Counted from the stretch's first letter, positions 1-6,519 are shown. The stretch: 7,310 nt of DNA from Bacteroidales bacterium (GCA_021647685.1 JAKIUH010000213.1:1-7310); one strand, 5' to 3'. Program-made: numbers and translations. Notes: generated from the sequence alone by a model not told the origin.

Positions 1-1
1 T

Positions 2-130
2 TTTGATGAATTTTTGTTTTTTTTCCTTGCAGCACTTACTTGGGTATTAGGTAAAACGAAAAAAGCAAAAAGGAGGAATAAGTATAATTTTCAATTCGAT
101 GACTTTATAGACAGAAACCAATTAATCTAA
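2..130 (+). CDS. C-terminal end of an unidentified, probably membrane-attached protein (5' end outside window)
   Basis: An open frame enters from the left edge (first complete codon at 2) and ends at TAA 128-130, giving 42 residues. It starts with a hydrophobic stretch (FDEFLFFFLAALTWVLG), followed by a basic patch (KTKKAKRRNK) and a polar, aromatic tail (YNFQFDDFIDRNQLI). A hydrophobic segment followed by a basic cluster fits a membrane helix with a cytoplasmic tail, but I do not recognise the family. The stop codon overlaps the left direct repeat of the putative mobile element that follows. If the element is removed and one copy of the repeat is kept, the frame would instead end ...NQLI-Y-K and stop at TGA (386-388), so the insertion may have changed the last two residues. 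That it is coding is inferred from the open frame and protein-like composition only. Confidence 0.55.
   Translation, partial: FDEFLFFFLAALTWVLGKTKKAKRRNKYNFQFDDFIDRNQLI
123..129 (+). repeat. Left copy of 7-bp flanking direct repeat TAATCTA (candidate target-site duplication)
   Basis: TAATCTA occurs here and again at 375-381, each one base outside the inverted-repeat ends of the putative element. This copy overlaps the last sense codon and the stop codon of the upstream gene. Confidence 0.45.
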
Positions 131-374
131 GGCTTGCTTCAAAACGCTAAATAAATTATTAATCATTGCTTTATGTTTGCATTATTGCCTTGAAATGCAA
201 AGTTTTTCAATAAAATATCAGAAAAAGCATTCATTTATTATAATATAAATCCATAATGTTTTTTGCTGCTCAGCTGCACACCTCTTTTGTATTTTGTTCA
301 GTTTGAAGTATTTATATACATCTACACTTCACAAAATCCAAAATAGATGTACATCTGAGCTTTTCAGCAAGCCC
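130..374. mobile_element. Putative MITE-like element (about 245 bp) with imperfect terminal inverted repeats
   Basis: GGCTTGCT (131-138) and AGCAAGCC (366-373) are exact inverted repeats. The match continues inward with small gaps (GGCTTGCT-tc-AAAA-c-GCT against GGCTTGCT-g-AAAA-GCT on the other strand), giving about 15 matched bases. The heptamer TAATCTA lies directly outside both ends at the same 1-base offset (123-129 and 375-381), as a target-site duplication would. The interior has no convincing reading frame. It holds an 8-bp hairpin (176-183 with 194-201) and a 12-bp palindrome (AGATGTACATCT, 345-356). No transposase is present, so it would be non-autonomous. I cannot assign it to an IS family. 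The alternative is chance repeats in AT-rich intergenic DNA, but the symmetry of both repeat pairs makes that less likely. Confidence 0.5.
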
Positions 375-381
375 TAATCTA
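375..381 (+). repeat. Right copy of 7-bp flanking direct repeat TAATCTA
   Basis: This is an exact match to 123-129 at the mirror-image position beyond the right inverted repeat. Joining the left flank to the bases after this copy rebuilds a plausible empty site in which the upstream frame continues two codons (TAC AAA) to TGA. Confidence 0.45.
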
Positions 382-446
382 CAAATGAAATATAGTTTGT
401 ATTACGCACCTGTCTATGTAATATAATGCTGAAACTTTCAAATGTT

Positions 447-502
447 CTGCCGGACGATTTGAAGTTTTTAAAACTTTTGAACGTCCAAAGGACTTCAAAA
501 CG
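447..502. repeat. Cluster of overlapping inverted repeats (possible RNA hairpins)
   Basis: Positions 452-486 form a long imperfect hairpin centred on 469. GGACG (452-456) pairs with CGTCC (482-486) and AAGTTTT (462-468) with AAAACTT (470-476); two mismatches and two G-U pairs lie between. A competing hairpin uses GTCC-AAA-GGAC (483-493). A third arrangement pairs 455-465 with 492-502 at 10 of 11 positions. No T-run directly follows the main stem, so it is not an obvious terminator. It lies between the putative mobile element and the candidate dnaE promoter. It could be a palindromic repeat element, a regulatory RNA structure or a weak transcription barrier; the sequence alone does not decide. 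Confidence 0.4.
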
Positions 503-600
503 TTTAAAAAATAAAAACAACAAGGTTTTAATCTTCGATTTAATGATATACTTCTTAAACTATATTCGTCTTCCCACCGGCAGATTTAAGATAAAAACAA

Positions 601-721
601 TTATCCACCAAGCGCTTATAAACTTTATTAGATATTTATCAACAAGCAGTATATTTTTGCTTTAATTTAGCTAATTTTACCCTGCCTGAATGCCCCCTGC
701 AAACAGGTGCTATTATTCACA
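601..721 (+). promoter_or_regulatory. Three DnaA-box-like 9-mers upstream of dnaE
   Basis: TTATCCACC (601-609) and TTATCAACA (636-644) each differ by one base from the DnaA box TTATCCACA. TTATTCACA (713-721) fits the relaxed consensus TTATNCACA exactly. All three face the same way within about 120 bp. The middle one lies between the -33-like and -7-like elements of the candidate dnaE promoter, and the last falls in its presumed leader. DnaA is a known transcription regulator as well as the initiator, so a link between replication initiation and polymerase expression is conceivable. In AT-rich DNA such near matches also occur by chance, and DnaA binding here is inference only. Confidence 0.3.
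628..659 (+). promoter_or_regulatory. Candidate Bacteroidota-type promoter for dnaE
   Basis: TATTTTTG (652-659) fits the Bacteroidota -7 element TAnnTTTG. TTAG (628-631), 20 nt upstream, matches the -33 element TTTG at three of four bases. Transcription would begin a few bases after 659, giving a leader of about 80 nt before the dnaE ATG at 745. This is a motif match only. Confidence 0.4.
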
Positions 722-744
722 TAACCAGTATTTTAAATTAAGAA

Positions 745-2406
745 ATGAAGCAAGAGTTTACGCATTTACACGTACATACACAGTACTCTATTCTTGATGG
801 TGCATCAAGTATTCCCGGACTACTTGAAAAAGCAAAAGCCGATGGTATGAAAGCCTTGGCAATTACCGATCACGGAAATATGTTCGGCGTAAAACTCTTT
901 CATGATAAAGCTACAAAAGCCGGAATTAAGCCGATTTTAGGTTGCGAAGCCTATGTTGCAAAACGTTCACGATTTGACACCAAAGAAAAAATTGACCGCA
1001 GCAGAAATCATATGATTATTCTTGCCAAGAATAAGACCGGTTATCATAACTTGGTAAAGCTCATTTCGTATGCGTGGATGGAAGGCTATTATTACAAACC
1101 GCGTATTGATAAAGAACTACTTTTTGAATTACACGAGGGGTTGATTATCTCTTCATCCTGTTTAGGAGGAGAAATACCGGAGTTAATACTTGCCGGTAAA
1201 TTAGACGAAGCGGTTGAAACCATCAAAAAATTTAAAGAGGTTTTTGGCGATGATTTTTATTTAGAATTGCAACGCCACAAAACAGGTAATCCGGAGATAG
1301 ATAAAGACACTTTCGCAAAACAAACAAAAGTAAATACTGAACTTTTACGACTTGGCAAAGAATTAGGTGTTAAGTGTATTGCAAGCAATGATGTACATTT
1401 TATCAATAAAGAAGATGCCGAAGCTCATGACATACTAATTTGTTTAAACACCGGAAAAGACAAAGACGACCCTACCCGTATGCGCTATTCCGGACAAGAA
1501 TATCTTAAAACATCCGCCGAAATGGCAGCACTTTTTGCCGATGTGCCCGAAGTTTTGGCAAATACCATGGAAATAGCAGAAAAGGTTGAAGAATACGAGT
1601 TGAATACAGCGCCTATTATGCCTGATTTTGCCTTGCCGGATGGATTTAACAATCCTGATGAATATCTACGACACATTACCTACGAAGGAGCCAAAGAACG
1701 TTATGGCGAAATTACGGAGGATGTTAAAGAACGGATTGACTTTGAATTAGGCACCATTGAACGCATGGGATTTCCCGGATATTTCCTTATTGTTTGGGAT
1801 TTTTTAAAAGCTGCTCGCGAAATTGGAGTATCTGTGGGTCCGGGACGCGGCTCGGCAGCCGGCTCTGTAGTAGCTTATTGTTTGCAAATTACAAATATAG
1901 ACCCGATTAAGTATAATTTACTGTTTGAGCGTTTCTTAAACCCCGACCGTATATCAATGCCCGATATTGATATTGATTTTGATGAAGACGGTCGTAGCCG
2001 AATATTGGATTGGGTTGTGGAAAAATACGGTAAAAAGCGTGTAGCAGCAATTGTTACCTTTGGTACTATGGCTGCTAAAATGGCAATACGCGATGTGGCA
2101 CGTGTTCAAAAATTAGCTTTACACGAAGCCGACCGTATAGCCAAAATGGTTCCCGAAAAACCCGGTACAACGCTGGCAAAAGCTTATGCAGCTGTTCCGG
2201 AATTAAAACAAGAGCGAGACAAAGGCAGTGAACTTATTCAAAAAACCCTCAAATTTGCCGAAACACTCGAAGGCTCAGTACGCCAAACCGGTGTTCATGC
2301 ATGCGGTATTATTATCGGTAAAGATGATTTGGAAAATTATATCCCTTTAAGCACTGCCAAAGATTCCCCTCTGTACGTTACCCAGTATGATGGCAAGCAT
2401 GTTTAG
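745..2406 (+). CDS. dnaE: DNA polymerase III alpha subunit, N-terminal part, ended by an in-frame TAG
   Basis: This is the first 553 residues of the replicative polymerase, which extends primers at the fork and binds the sliding clamp and tau. The start is fixed by an in-frame TAA at 739-741, two codons before the ATG; there is no Shine-Dalgarno sequence. The PHP domain fills roughly residues 5-280 and keeps a full set of metal-ligand residues (H9, H11, D18, H43, E68, H89, C139, D216, H218), the pattern of PHP domains with proofreading exonuclease activity. The palm follows, with GPGRGSAAGS and the motif PDIDIDF, whose D407 and D409 correspond to E. coli catalytic D401 and D403. The frame stops at TAG 2404-2406 in V-stop-SVGMLKMDFLGL, where E. 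coli has Glu547 (VEYAGL). Beyond the stop the same frame continues with no gap, so this is one gene with a nonsense codon, not a natural gene end. The third catalytic Asp is lost from this part. Confidence 0.95.
   Translation: MKQEFTHLHVHTQYSILDGASSIPGLLEKAKADGMKALAITDHGNMFGVKLFHDKATKAGIKPILGCEAYVAKRSRFDTKEKIDRSRNHMIILAKNKTGYHNLVKLISYAWMEGYYYKPRIDKELLFELHEGLIISSSCLGGEIPELILAGKLDEAVETIKKFKEVFGDDFYLELQRHKTGNPEIDKDTFAKQTKVNTELLRLGKELGVKCIASNDVHFINKEDAEAHDILICLNTGKDKDDPTRMRYSGQEYLKTSAEMAALFADVPEVLANTMEIAEKVEEYELNTAPIMPDFALPDGFNNPDEYLRHITYEGAKERYGEITEDVKERIDFELGTIERMGFPGYFLIVWDFLKAAREIGVSVGPGRGSAAGSVVAYCLQITNIDPIKYNLLFERFLNPDRISMPDIDIDFDEDGRSRILDWVVEKYGKKRVAAIVTFGTMAAKMAIRDVARVQKLALHEADRIAKMVPEKPGTTLAKAYAAVPELKQERDKGSELIQKTLKFAETLEGSVRQTGVHACGIIIGKDDLENYIPLSTAKDSPLYVTQYDGKHV
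2404..2406 (+). other. dnaE: In-frame TAG codon inside dnaE (codon 554)
   Basis: The codons read GTT TAG TCA GTA GGG ATG, all in the frame of the 745 ATG, and homology runs straight across. One base change from GAG (Glu) would produce it, and Glu is the residue expected from E. coli DnaE; CAG is another one-base source. Other gene ends in the window (130, 4239, 6519 and 4281 on the minus strand) are TAA, so TAG is not otherwise used as a visible terminator here. Explanations in my order of preference are a sequencing or assembly error, a strain mutation with suppression, and reassignment of TAG. Confidence 0.9.
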
Positions 2407-2415
2407 TCAGTAGGG

Positions 2416-4239
2416 ATGTTAAAAATGGACTTTTTGGGATTAAAAACCCTTTCTATTATTAAAGATGCGGTAGAAAATGTAAAAATTTCGCGCGGGATTG
2501 ATGTAGATATAGATGCAATTCCATTAGATGATGCTGAAACTTTTGCACTTTATGCACGCGGCGAAACCACAGGACTATTTCAGTTTGAATCGGATGGAAT
2601 GAAAAAGCACTTGAAAGCACTGAAACCTAACCGTTTTGCCGACTTGATTGCCATGAATGCACTGTATCGTCCGGGACCAATGGAATATATACCTAATTTT
2701 ATCAACCGGAAACACGGGCGTGAAAAAATTGAATACGACCTGCCCGAAATGGAAGAACACCTTGCTGAAACCTATGGTATTACCGTTTATCAAGAACAGG
2801 TGATGCTTTTATCACAAAAATTAGCCGGCTTTACCAAAGGACAAGCTGACTCGTTGCGTAAAGCAATGGGTAAAAAAATTAAATCCATGATGGACGAGCT
2901 AAAAGGCTTGTTTATGGAAGGGGCAAGCAAAAAAGGACATGATAAAAATATTCTGGAAAAAATATGGCACGACTGGGAGGCTTTTGCTCAATATGCTTTT
3001 AACAAATCACACTCCACTTGCTATGCTTATCTCTCCTATCAAACAGCTTATCTGAAAGCACACTATCCGGCTGAATTTATGGCTGCCATATTAAGCCGTA
3101 ACCTTTCAAACATTGACAAGGTGAGTGCCTTTATGGATGAAAGCAAACGTATGGGATTAGATATATTAGGTCCCGATATTAACGAAAGTTATGCACGCTT
3201 TACGGTGAATAAAAACGGTGCGCTCCGTTTTGGACTTGCTGCTATTAAAGGTGTGGGCGAAGCCGCTGTTGAACACATTATTCAAACACGGGAAGAAGGG
3301 GGCGAATTTAAAGATATTTTCGATTTTGTAGAACGAGTAAATTTACGTACCGTAAACAAAAGAAATATTGAAGGATTAGCCATTGCCGGAGCTTTTGATG
3401 AACTGGGTGATATTAAACGCAGCCAATTTTTTGCATCGGCAAACGGAAACGGCAGTTTTATTGAAGAATTAATTAAATACGGAAATAAATCACAAAGCGA
3501 AGGAACAGCAAGCGCCCAAACCTCATTATTTGGTGGTGATGTAGTGGTTGAAAAGAAAAAACCGGAGATTCCGCAAGCCGAAGAATGGGACAAAATAGAC
3601 CGTTTAAACCGCGAAAAAGAATTAATCGGTATTTACCTTTCTGCACATCCGCTTGATGATTATAAACTGGAAATTGATGCATGGTGTAATGTTAAACTCG
3701 CTCAATTAGCTAATTTAACCGATTTAAAAGGCAGAGAAATAAAAATTGCCGGAATTGTTACCAATTTTGAACATCGTACCACTAAAAACGGTAAACCGTT
3801 TGGCTCGCTTACTATTGAAGATTACAGTGATTCGTATAAGTTTGTAATGTTTGGAAATCAATATCTTGATTTTAAAAAATATTACACAAAAGGTTATTAT
3901 TTGGCAATTAAAGGAAAAGTACAACACCGGTTTAATAAAGAAGATAATGAACTTGAAGTAAACATTTCGCAAATTGAAATGTTATCGGAAATTAAAGAAA
4001 AAGCATTTAATGCATTAGCTATTAAAATCCCTGTGGAGTACCTTAGCGATGAATTGATTGACGAAGTACAACATCTTGCCGAAGAATATAAAGGCAACGC
4101 TTTGTTGAAATTTTTAATCTACGAACCTTCAAGCAAAATATGGGTACAGATGTTTTCGCGCACGCATCGTGTTAAAATTACCCAAGAATTAATCAAAAAA
4201 TTAGAAAATAAGCCGGAAATTGAGTATAAGATTATGTAA
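2416..4239 (+). CDS. dnaE: DNA polymerase III alpha subunit, C-terminal part, downstream of the in-frame TAG
   Basis: This continues dnaE in the same frame to TAA 4237-4239. Its first Met is probably an internal residue of the intact protein, and only S, V and G lie between the TAG and it. MDFLGLKTL supplies the third catalytic aspartate (D5 here, D562 if read through, matching E. coli D555). Then follow the rest of palm and fingers (AMNALYRPGPMEYIPNFI, YAFNKSHSTCYAYLSYQTAY), a helix-hairpin-helix (AIKGVGEAAVEHI), the clamp-binding peptide QTSLF (368-372) and an OB fold (about 436-525, KIAGIVTNFEHRTTKNGKPF). A short C-terminal region lies where tau binds in other alpha subunits. Read through, the protein is 1164 residues, close to E. 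coli DnaE (1160). A product starting at 2416 would lack PHP and two catalytic residues. Reinitiation after the TAG is possible, but nothing resembling a ribosome-binding site or a split intein supports it. Confidence 0.93.
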   Translation: MLKMDFLGLKTLSIIKDAVENVKISRGIDVDIDAIPLDDAETFALYARGETTGLFQFESDGMKKHLKALKPNRFADLIAMNALYRPGPMEYIPNFINRKHGREKIEYDLPEMEEHLAETYGITVYQEQVMLLSQKLAGFTKGQADSLRKAMGKKIKSMMDELKGLFMEGASKKGHDKNILEKIWHDWEAFAQYAFNKSHSTCYAYLSYQTAYLKAHYPAEFMAAILSRNLSNIDKVSAFMDESKRMGLDILGPDINESYARFTVNKNGALRFGLAAIKGVGEAAVEHIIQTREEGGEFKDIFDFVERVNLRTVNKRNIEGLAIAGAFDELGDIKRSQFFASANGNGSFIEELIKYGNKSQSEGTASAQTSLFGGDVVVEKKKPEIPQAEEWDKIDRLNREKELIGIYLSAHPLDDYKLEIDAWCNVKLAQLANLTDLKGREIKIAGIVTNFEHRTTKNGKPFGSLTIEDYSDSYKFVMFGNQYLDFKKYYTKGYYLAIKGKVQHRFNKEDNELEVNISQIEMLSEIKEKAFNALAIKIPVEYLSDELIDEVQHLAEEYKGNALLKFLIYEPSSKIWVQMFSRTHRVKITQELIKKLENKPEIEYKIM

Positions 4240-4243
4240 AAAC

Positions 4244-4280
4244 TTTGAGCCCGGATAATTACTCAAAAATCAATTCTTTT
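4244..4280. terminator. Weak bidirectional terminator between convergent dnaE and the TRIC-like gene
   Basis: TTTGAG (4244-4249) pairs with CTCAAA (4262-4267) around a 12-nt loop. On the minus strand the stem is followed one base later by five T residues, serving the TRIC-like gene although reaching into the end of dnaE. On the plus strand a six-T run comes about ten bases after the stem. The 41-bp gap between two convergent stops makes a shared terminator plausible, but the stem is short and AT-rich. Confidence 0.35.
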
Positions 4281-4886
4281 TTATGGTTTCAATCTGGGAA
4301 ATGTTAGTTTATATTTAACAGACAAAGTTCTTAATACTACAATAAACAGAATGGTAATAATTGTGCTGTAATGAAAATTTAAACCTGCAAAATCTAACAA
4401 AAGATACAAAAGTGCTCCGGCAAGACATGCAGCAGCATATATTTCTTTTTGTAAAATTAAGGGTATTTCGTTTGCCAAAATATCACGAATTATTCCGCCG
4501 GCAGTAGCTGTTGTCATTCCTAAAATAACTGCATATTCGATATCAATACCATAATTAATTGCTTTTTGCATACCAGCAAGAGTAAATACACCCAAACCAA
4601 TCGAATCAAAAATTAGCAACATGTTTTTTAGTTCAAAAATATAGCGGTCAAAGAATACTCCAATAATTACAGCAGCTACAATTAAATATAGATATACAGG
4701 ATTTTGTATCCATGCCACAGGGCTTGCTCCTAAAAGTAAATCTCTGATAGTTCCTCCACCAACAGCAGTAGCAAAACCAATTATAATAGCTCCAAAAATG
4801 TCCATCTTTTTTTCTGCTGCCAATCGTACACCGCTTATAGCAAAAACAAAAGTACCAAGAAAGTCTAAAATCTGATAAATACTCAT
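4281..4886 (-). CDS. TRIC/UPF0126 family integral membrane protein (YadS/YicG-like)
   Basis: This 201-residue, almost wholly hydrophobic protein is built as two tandem repeats of the UPF0126 (PF03458) type. Repeat one carries LDFLGTFVFAISG (8-20) and GGGTIRD (43-49). Repeat two carries FDSIGLGVFTLAGMQKA (93-109) and AGGIIRD (129-135). The paired glycine-rich G-G-x-I-R-D motifs are the family hallmark and break the central helices of each repeat. About seven membrane helices are expected, in the inner membrane. Bacterial relatives form trimeric cation channels like animal TRIC, and some members have been linked to glycine transport; the substrate cannot be read here. Length is normal. The ATG at 4884-4886 is the first start after an in-frame stop upstream, and no Shine-Dalgarno sequence sits at the usual distance. 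It converges on dnaE and diverges from the kinase gene, so it is probably transcribed alone. Confidence 0.92.
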   Translation of the reverse strand: MSIYQILDFLGTFVFAISGVRLAAEKKMDIFGAIIIGFATAVGGGTIRDLLLGASPVAWIQNPVYLYLIVAAVIIGVFFDRYIFELKNMLLIFDSIGLGVFTLAGMQKAINYGIDIEYAVILGMTTATAGGIIRDILANEIPLILQKEIYAAACLAGALLYLLLDFAGLNFHYSTIITILFIVVLRTLSVKYKLTFPRLKP

Positions 4887-4934
4887 CCGTTTTTTATTAT
4901 TTTTTTATATATTGTCCCCTTAAATTTATAAAAG

Positions 4935-4966
4935 CAAATCTAAATTTTAAAAAACCAACCTATAAA
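4935..4966 (-). promoter_or_regulatory. Candidate Bacteroidota-type promoter for the TRIC-like gene
   Basis: On the minus strand TAGATTTG (4942-4935) fits the -7 consensus TAnnTTTG exactly. TTTA (4966-4963), 20 nt upstream, matches the -33 TTTG at three of four bases. The predicted leader is about 45 nt. Confidence 0.4.
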
Positions 4967-5050
4967 CAGGTAAGGTTACTAAACAAACGATTAAATATAA
5001 CAATACAAAATAAAATATATTTAAGTTCTCCTTAAAACTAAATAGAAACA

Positions 5051-5119
5051 CTACAGTTATTGTAAATGCATTATTTAACAAAAAATATCAATCGGCTATT
5101 AGCCACTTGCTAACTGTAG
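5051..5119. repeat. 9-bp perfect inverted repeat in the kinase gene leader
   Basis: CTACAGTTA (5051-5059) and TAACTGTAG (5111-5119) are perfect inverted copies 51 nt apart, with a small hairpin GGCT-ATT-AGCC (5094-5104) between them. They end 20 nt before the kinase ATG at 5140, so they could be operator half-sites or the base of a leader RNA structure. I could not find a clear TAnnTTTG promoter for the kinase in this gap. Confidence 0.35.
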
Positions 5120-5139
5120 CAAAAAAGTTTAGTATTAGA

Positions 5140-6519
5140 ATGAATATTAATTTAGAAAAATTTATCGGCAATAAACAAGATTACTCTTTACGTCACAGAG
5201 TATTAATTATAAGTATATTAGCTGCTATTTTATTAAAAATATTATCATTATTAATTGATGAGCTTTTAAATGTACAATGGCAAGCAAGTGCATTTTCTGC
5301 TTTTGCTCTGTTTTACTTTACTTTGTTCTATTTTATAGCTTATCACAGTAAAAATTATGATCGAGTAATCATATTTCTTGTAAGTGGTGTTTTTGTTTTG
5401 TTAGCACCCATTTCTTGGTTCGTGAATGAAGGAAGTGCAGGAAGTACAATTTACGATATTTTTGTTGCTGTTGTAGCCACTTATACTCTAAGCGAAGGTA
5501 AAATGCGGATAAAATTGCTTTTTCTTTCAGGTATAAGTATTTTGATAATCATTGCTTTAGAATATTATTATCCGGAATATATAATTGCTTACAGTTCAAA
5601 TCAGGGAAGATTATTGGATAATGGAATACATGCAATAATATCCGTTTTAGCTTTAACATTTTATTTAAATGTATATTATGATGAATACAAGCGAACTGTG
5701 AAAAAGCTAACCATTAGCAATCAACACCTGTCATTATCGCAAGAAGAAAGTAAAAAACAACAAAAAAAGATACAAGAACAGAATATTGAACTCATTAAAA
5801 AAGCCGGCGATTTAGAAAAAACAATTAAAACAAAAGACCGTTTTTATACAATAATTGCTCATGATCTAAAAAGTCCGTTTAACTCAATTATCGGTTTTTC
5901 TGATTTAGTTGAAGATGCAATAAAGCTTAATGATTTTGAAAAAATAAAGTCATACAGTAAATATATTACAGATAGTAGCGAACAGGCTTATAAATTATTA
6001 TTAAATTTACTGGATTGGTCTAGGATTCAAACTATGGATATTGAATACCGACCCACAGAAGTTGATTTGAAAAAATTAATTGAAGAACAAATAAATATAT
6101 ATAAATACATGGCAGTAACTAAAAATAATATTTTTGAAACAAACTTAGAAAACTGTTATGTTTTTGCCGATAAAAATATGCTGGAAACTATAATTAGAAA
6201 CCTTATTTCAAATGCTATAAAATATACAGAAAACGGTAAAATTATCATCAAAAGTTGTTATAACCAAGATGCTTGCTTAATAAAAATTAAAGATACCGGT
6301 TTGGGAATTGACAACAACATGCTAAAAAATATTTTCCAAACCCCTGTAAGTATGCCGGGAACAAAAGGAGAAAAAGGCAGCGGACTGGGATTAAGGTTAT
6401 GTAAAGAGTTTGTAGAAACAAACAAGGGAAGGCTAGATGTGCTTTCACAACCGGGAAAAGGAAGTACTTTTAGTTTTACACTTCCTATATCAGTAAAAGA
6501 AAAACAAAATGTTTCATAA
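5140..6519 (+). CDS. Membrane sensor histidine kinase, six predicted TM helices, no receiver domain
   Basis: This 459-residue protein is probably an inner-membrane sensor that autophosphorylates on histidine and passes phosphate to a response regulator not seen in the window. Six hydrophobic segments (about 19-42, 48-69, 74-95, 102-118, 123-141, 158-180) form the sensor half with only short loops, so the signal is likely sensed in or near the membrane. A Gln/Lys-rich probable coiled coil (184-235) leads to the HisKA domain with phospho-acceptor H241 in AHDLKSPF. The HATPase_c domain has an N box with N354 and N358 (NLISNAIKY), G1 DTGLGI (385-390) and G2 GSGLGLRL (413-420), all intact. I chose ATG 5140 over the upstream TTG at 5107, because the extra 11 residues overlap the right arm of an inverted repeat and add no recognisable domain. 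The 3' end overlaps the TPR gene, suggesting one operon and a shared pathway. Confidence 0.92.
   Translation: MNINLEKFIGNKQDYSLRHRVLIISILAAILLKILSLLIDELLNVQWQASAFSAFALFYFTLFYFIAYHSKNYDRVIIFLVSGVFVLLAPISWFVNEGSAGSTIYDIFVAVVATYTLSEGKMRIKLLFLSGISILIIIALEYYYPEYIIAYSSNQGRLLDNGIHAIISVLALTFYLNVYYDEYKRTVKKLTISNQHLSLSQEESKKQQKKIQEQNIELIKKAGDLEKTIKTKDRFYTIIAHDLKSPFNSIIGFSDLVEDAIKLNDFEKIKSYSKYITDSSEQAYKLLLNLLDWSRIQTMDIEYRPTEVDLKKLIEEQINIYKYMAVTKNNIFETNLENCYVFADKNMLETIIRNLISNAIKYTENGKIIIKSCYNQDACLIKIKDTGLGIDNNMLKNIFQTPVSMPGTKGEKGSGLGLRLCKEFVETNKGRLDVLSQPGKGSTFSFTLPISVKEKQNVS

Noticed and set aside
345..356. 12-bp palindrome AGATGTACATCT as an operator
   Set aside because: It lies inside the putative mobile element, far from any start codon, with no adjacent promoter. 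It is noted as part of the element instead.
426..665. Open frame of 79 codons upstream of dnaE
   Set aside because: The product is K/N/I/L-rich with no recognisable domain. The frame covers the hairpin cluster, the candidate dnaE promoter and two DnaA-like boxes, so it is better explained as chance in AT-rich non-coding DNA. A real small gene is not excluded.
1485..1676. Minus-strand open frame within dnaE (others likewise at 2575-2793, 3282-3593, 3473-3682, 3724-3972 and 3897-4097)
   Set aside because: These lie opposite strongly conserved polymerase coding sequence and their products show no domain character, so they are shadows of dnaE.
2404..2406. Pyrrolysine insertion at the TAG
   Set aside because: Pyrrolysine is known mainly from methylamine methyltransferases, and nothing here suggests its machinery. 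A Glu codon change explains the site more simply.
2404..2416. Split dnaE joined by an intein, as in cyanobacteria
   Set aside because: Only S, V and G codons lie between the TAG and the next ATG. There is no intein sequence on either side, and the frame is continuous.
5107..5139. TTG start adding 11 residues to the histidine kinase
   Set aside because: The segment overlaps the inverted repeat arm 5111-5119, TTG is a rarer start, and the ATG at 5140 gives a complete kinase.
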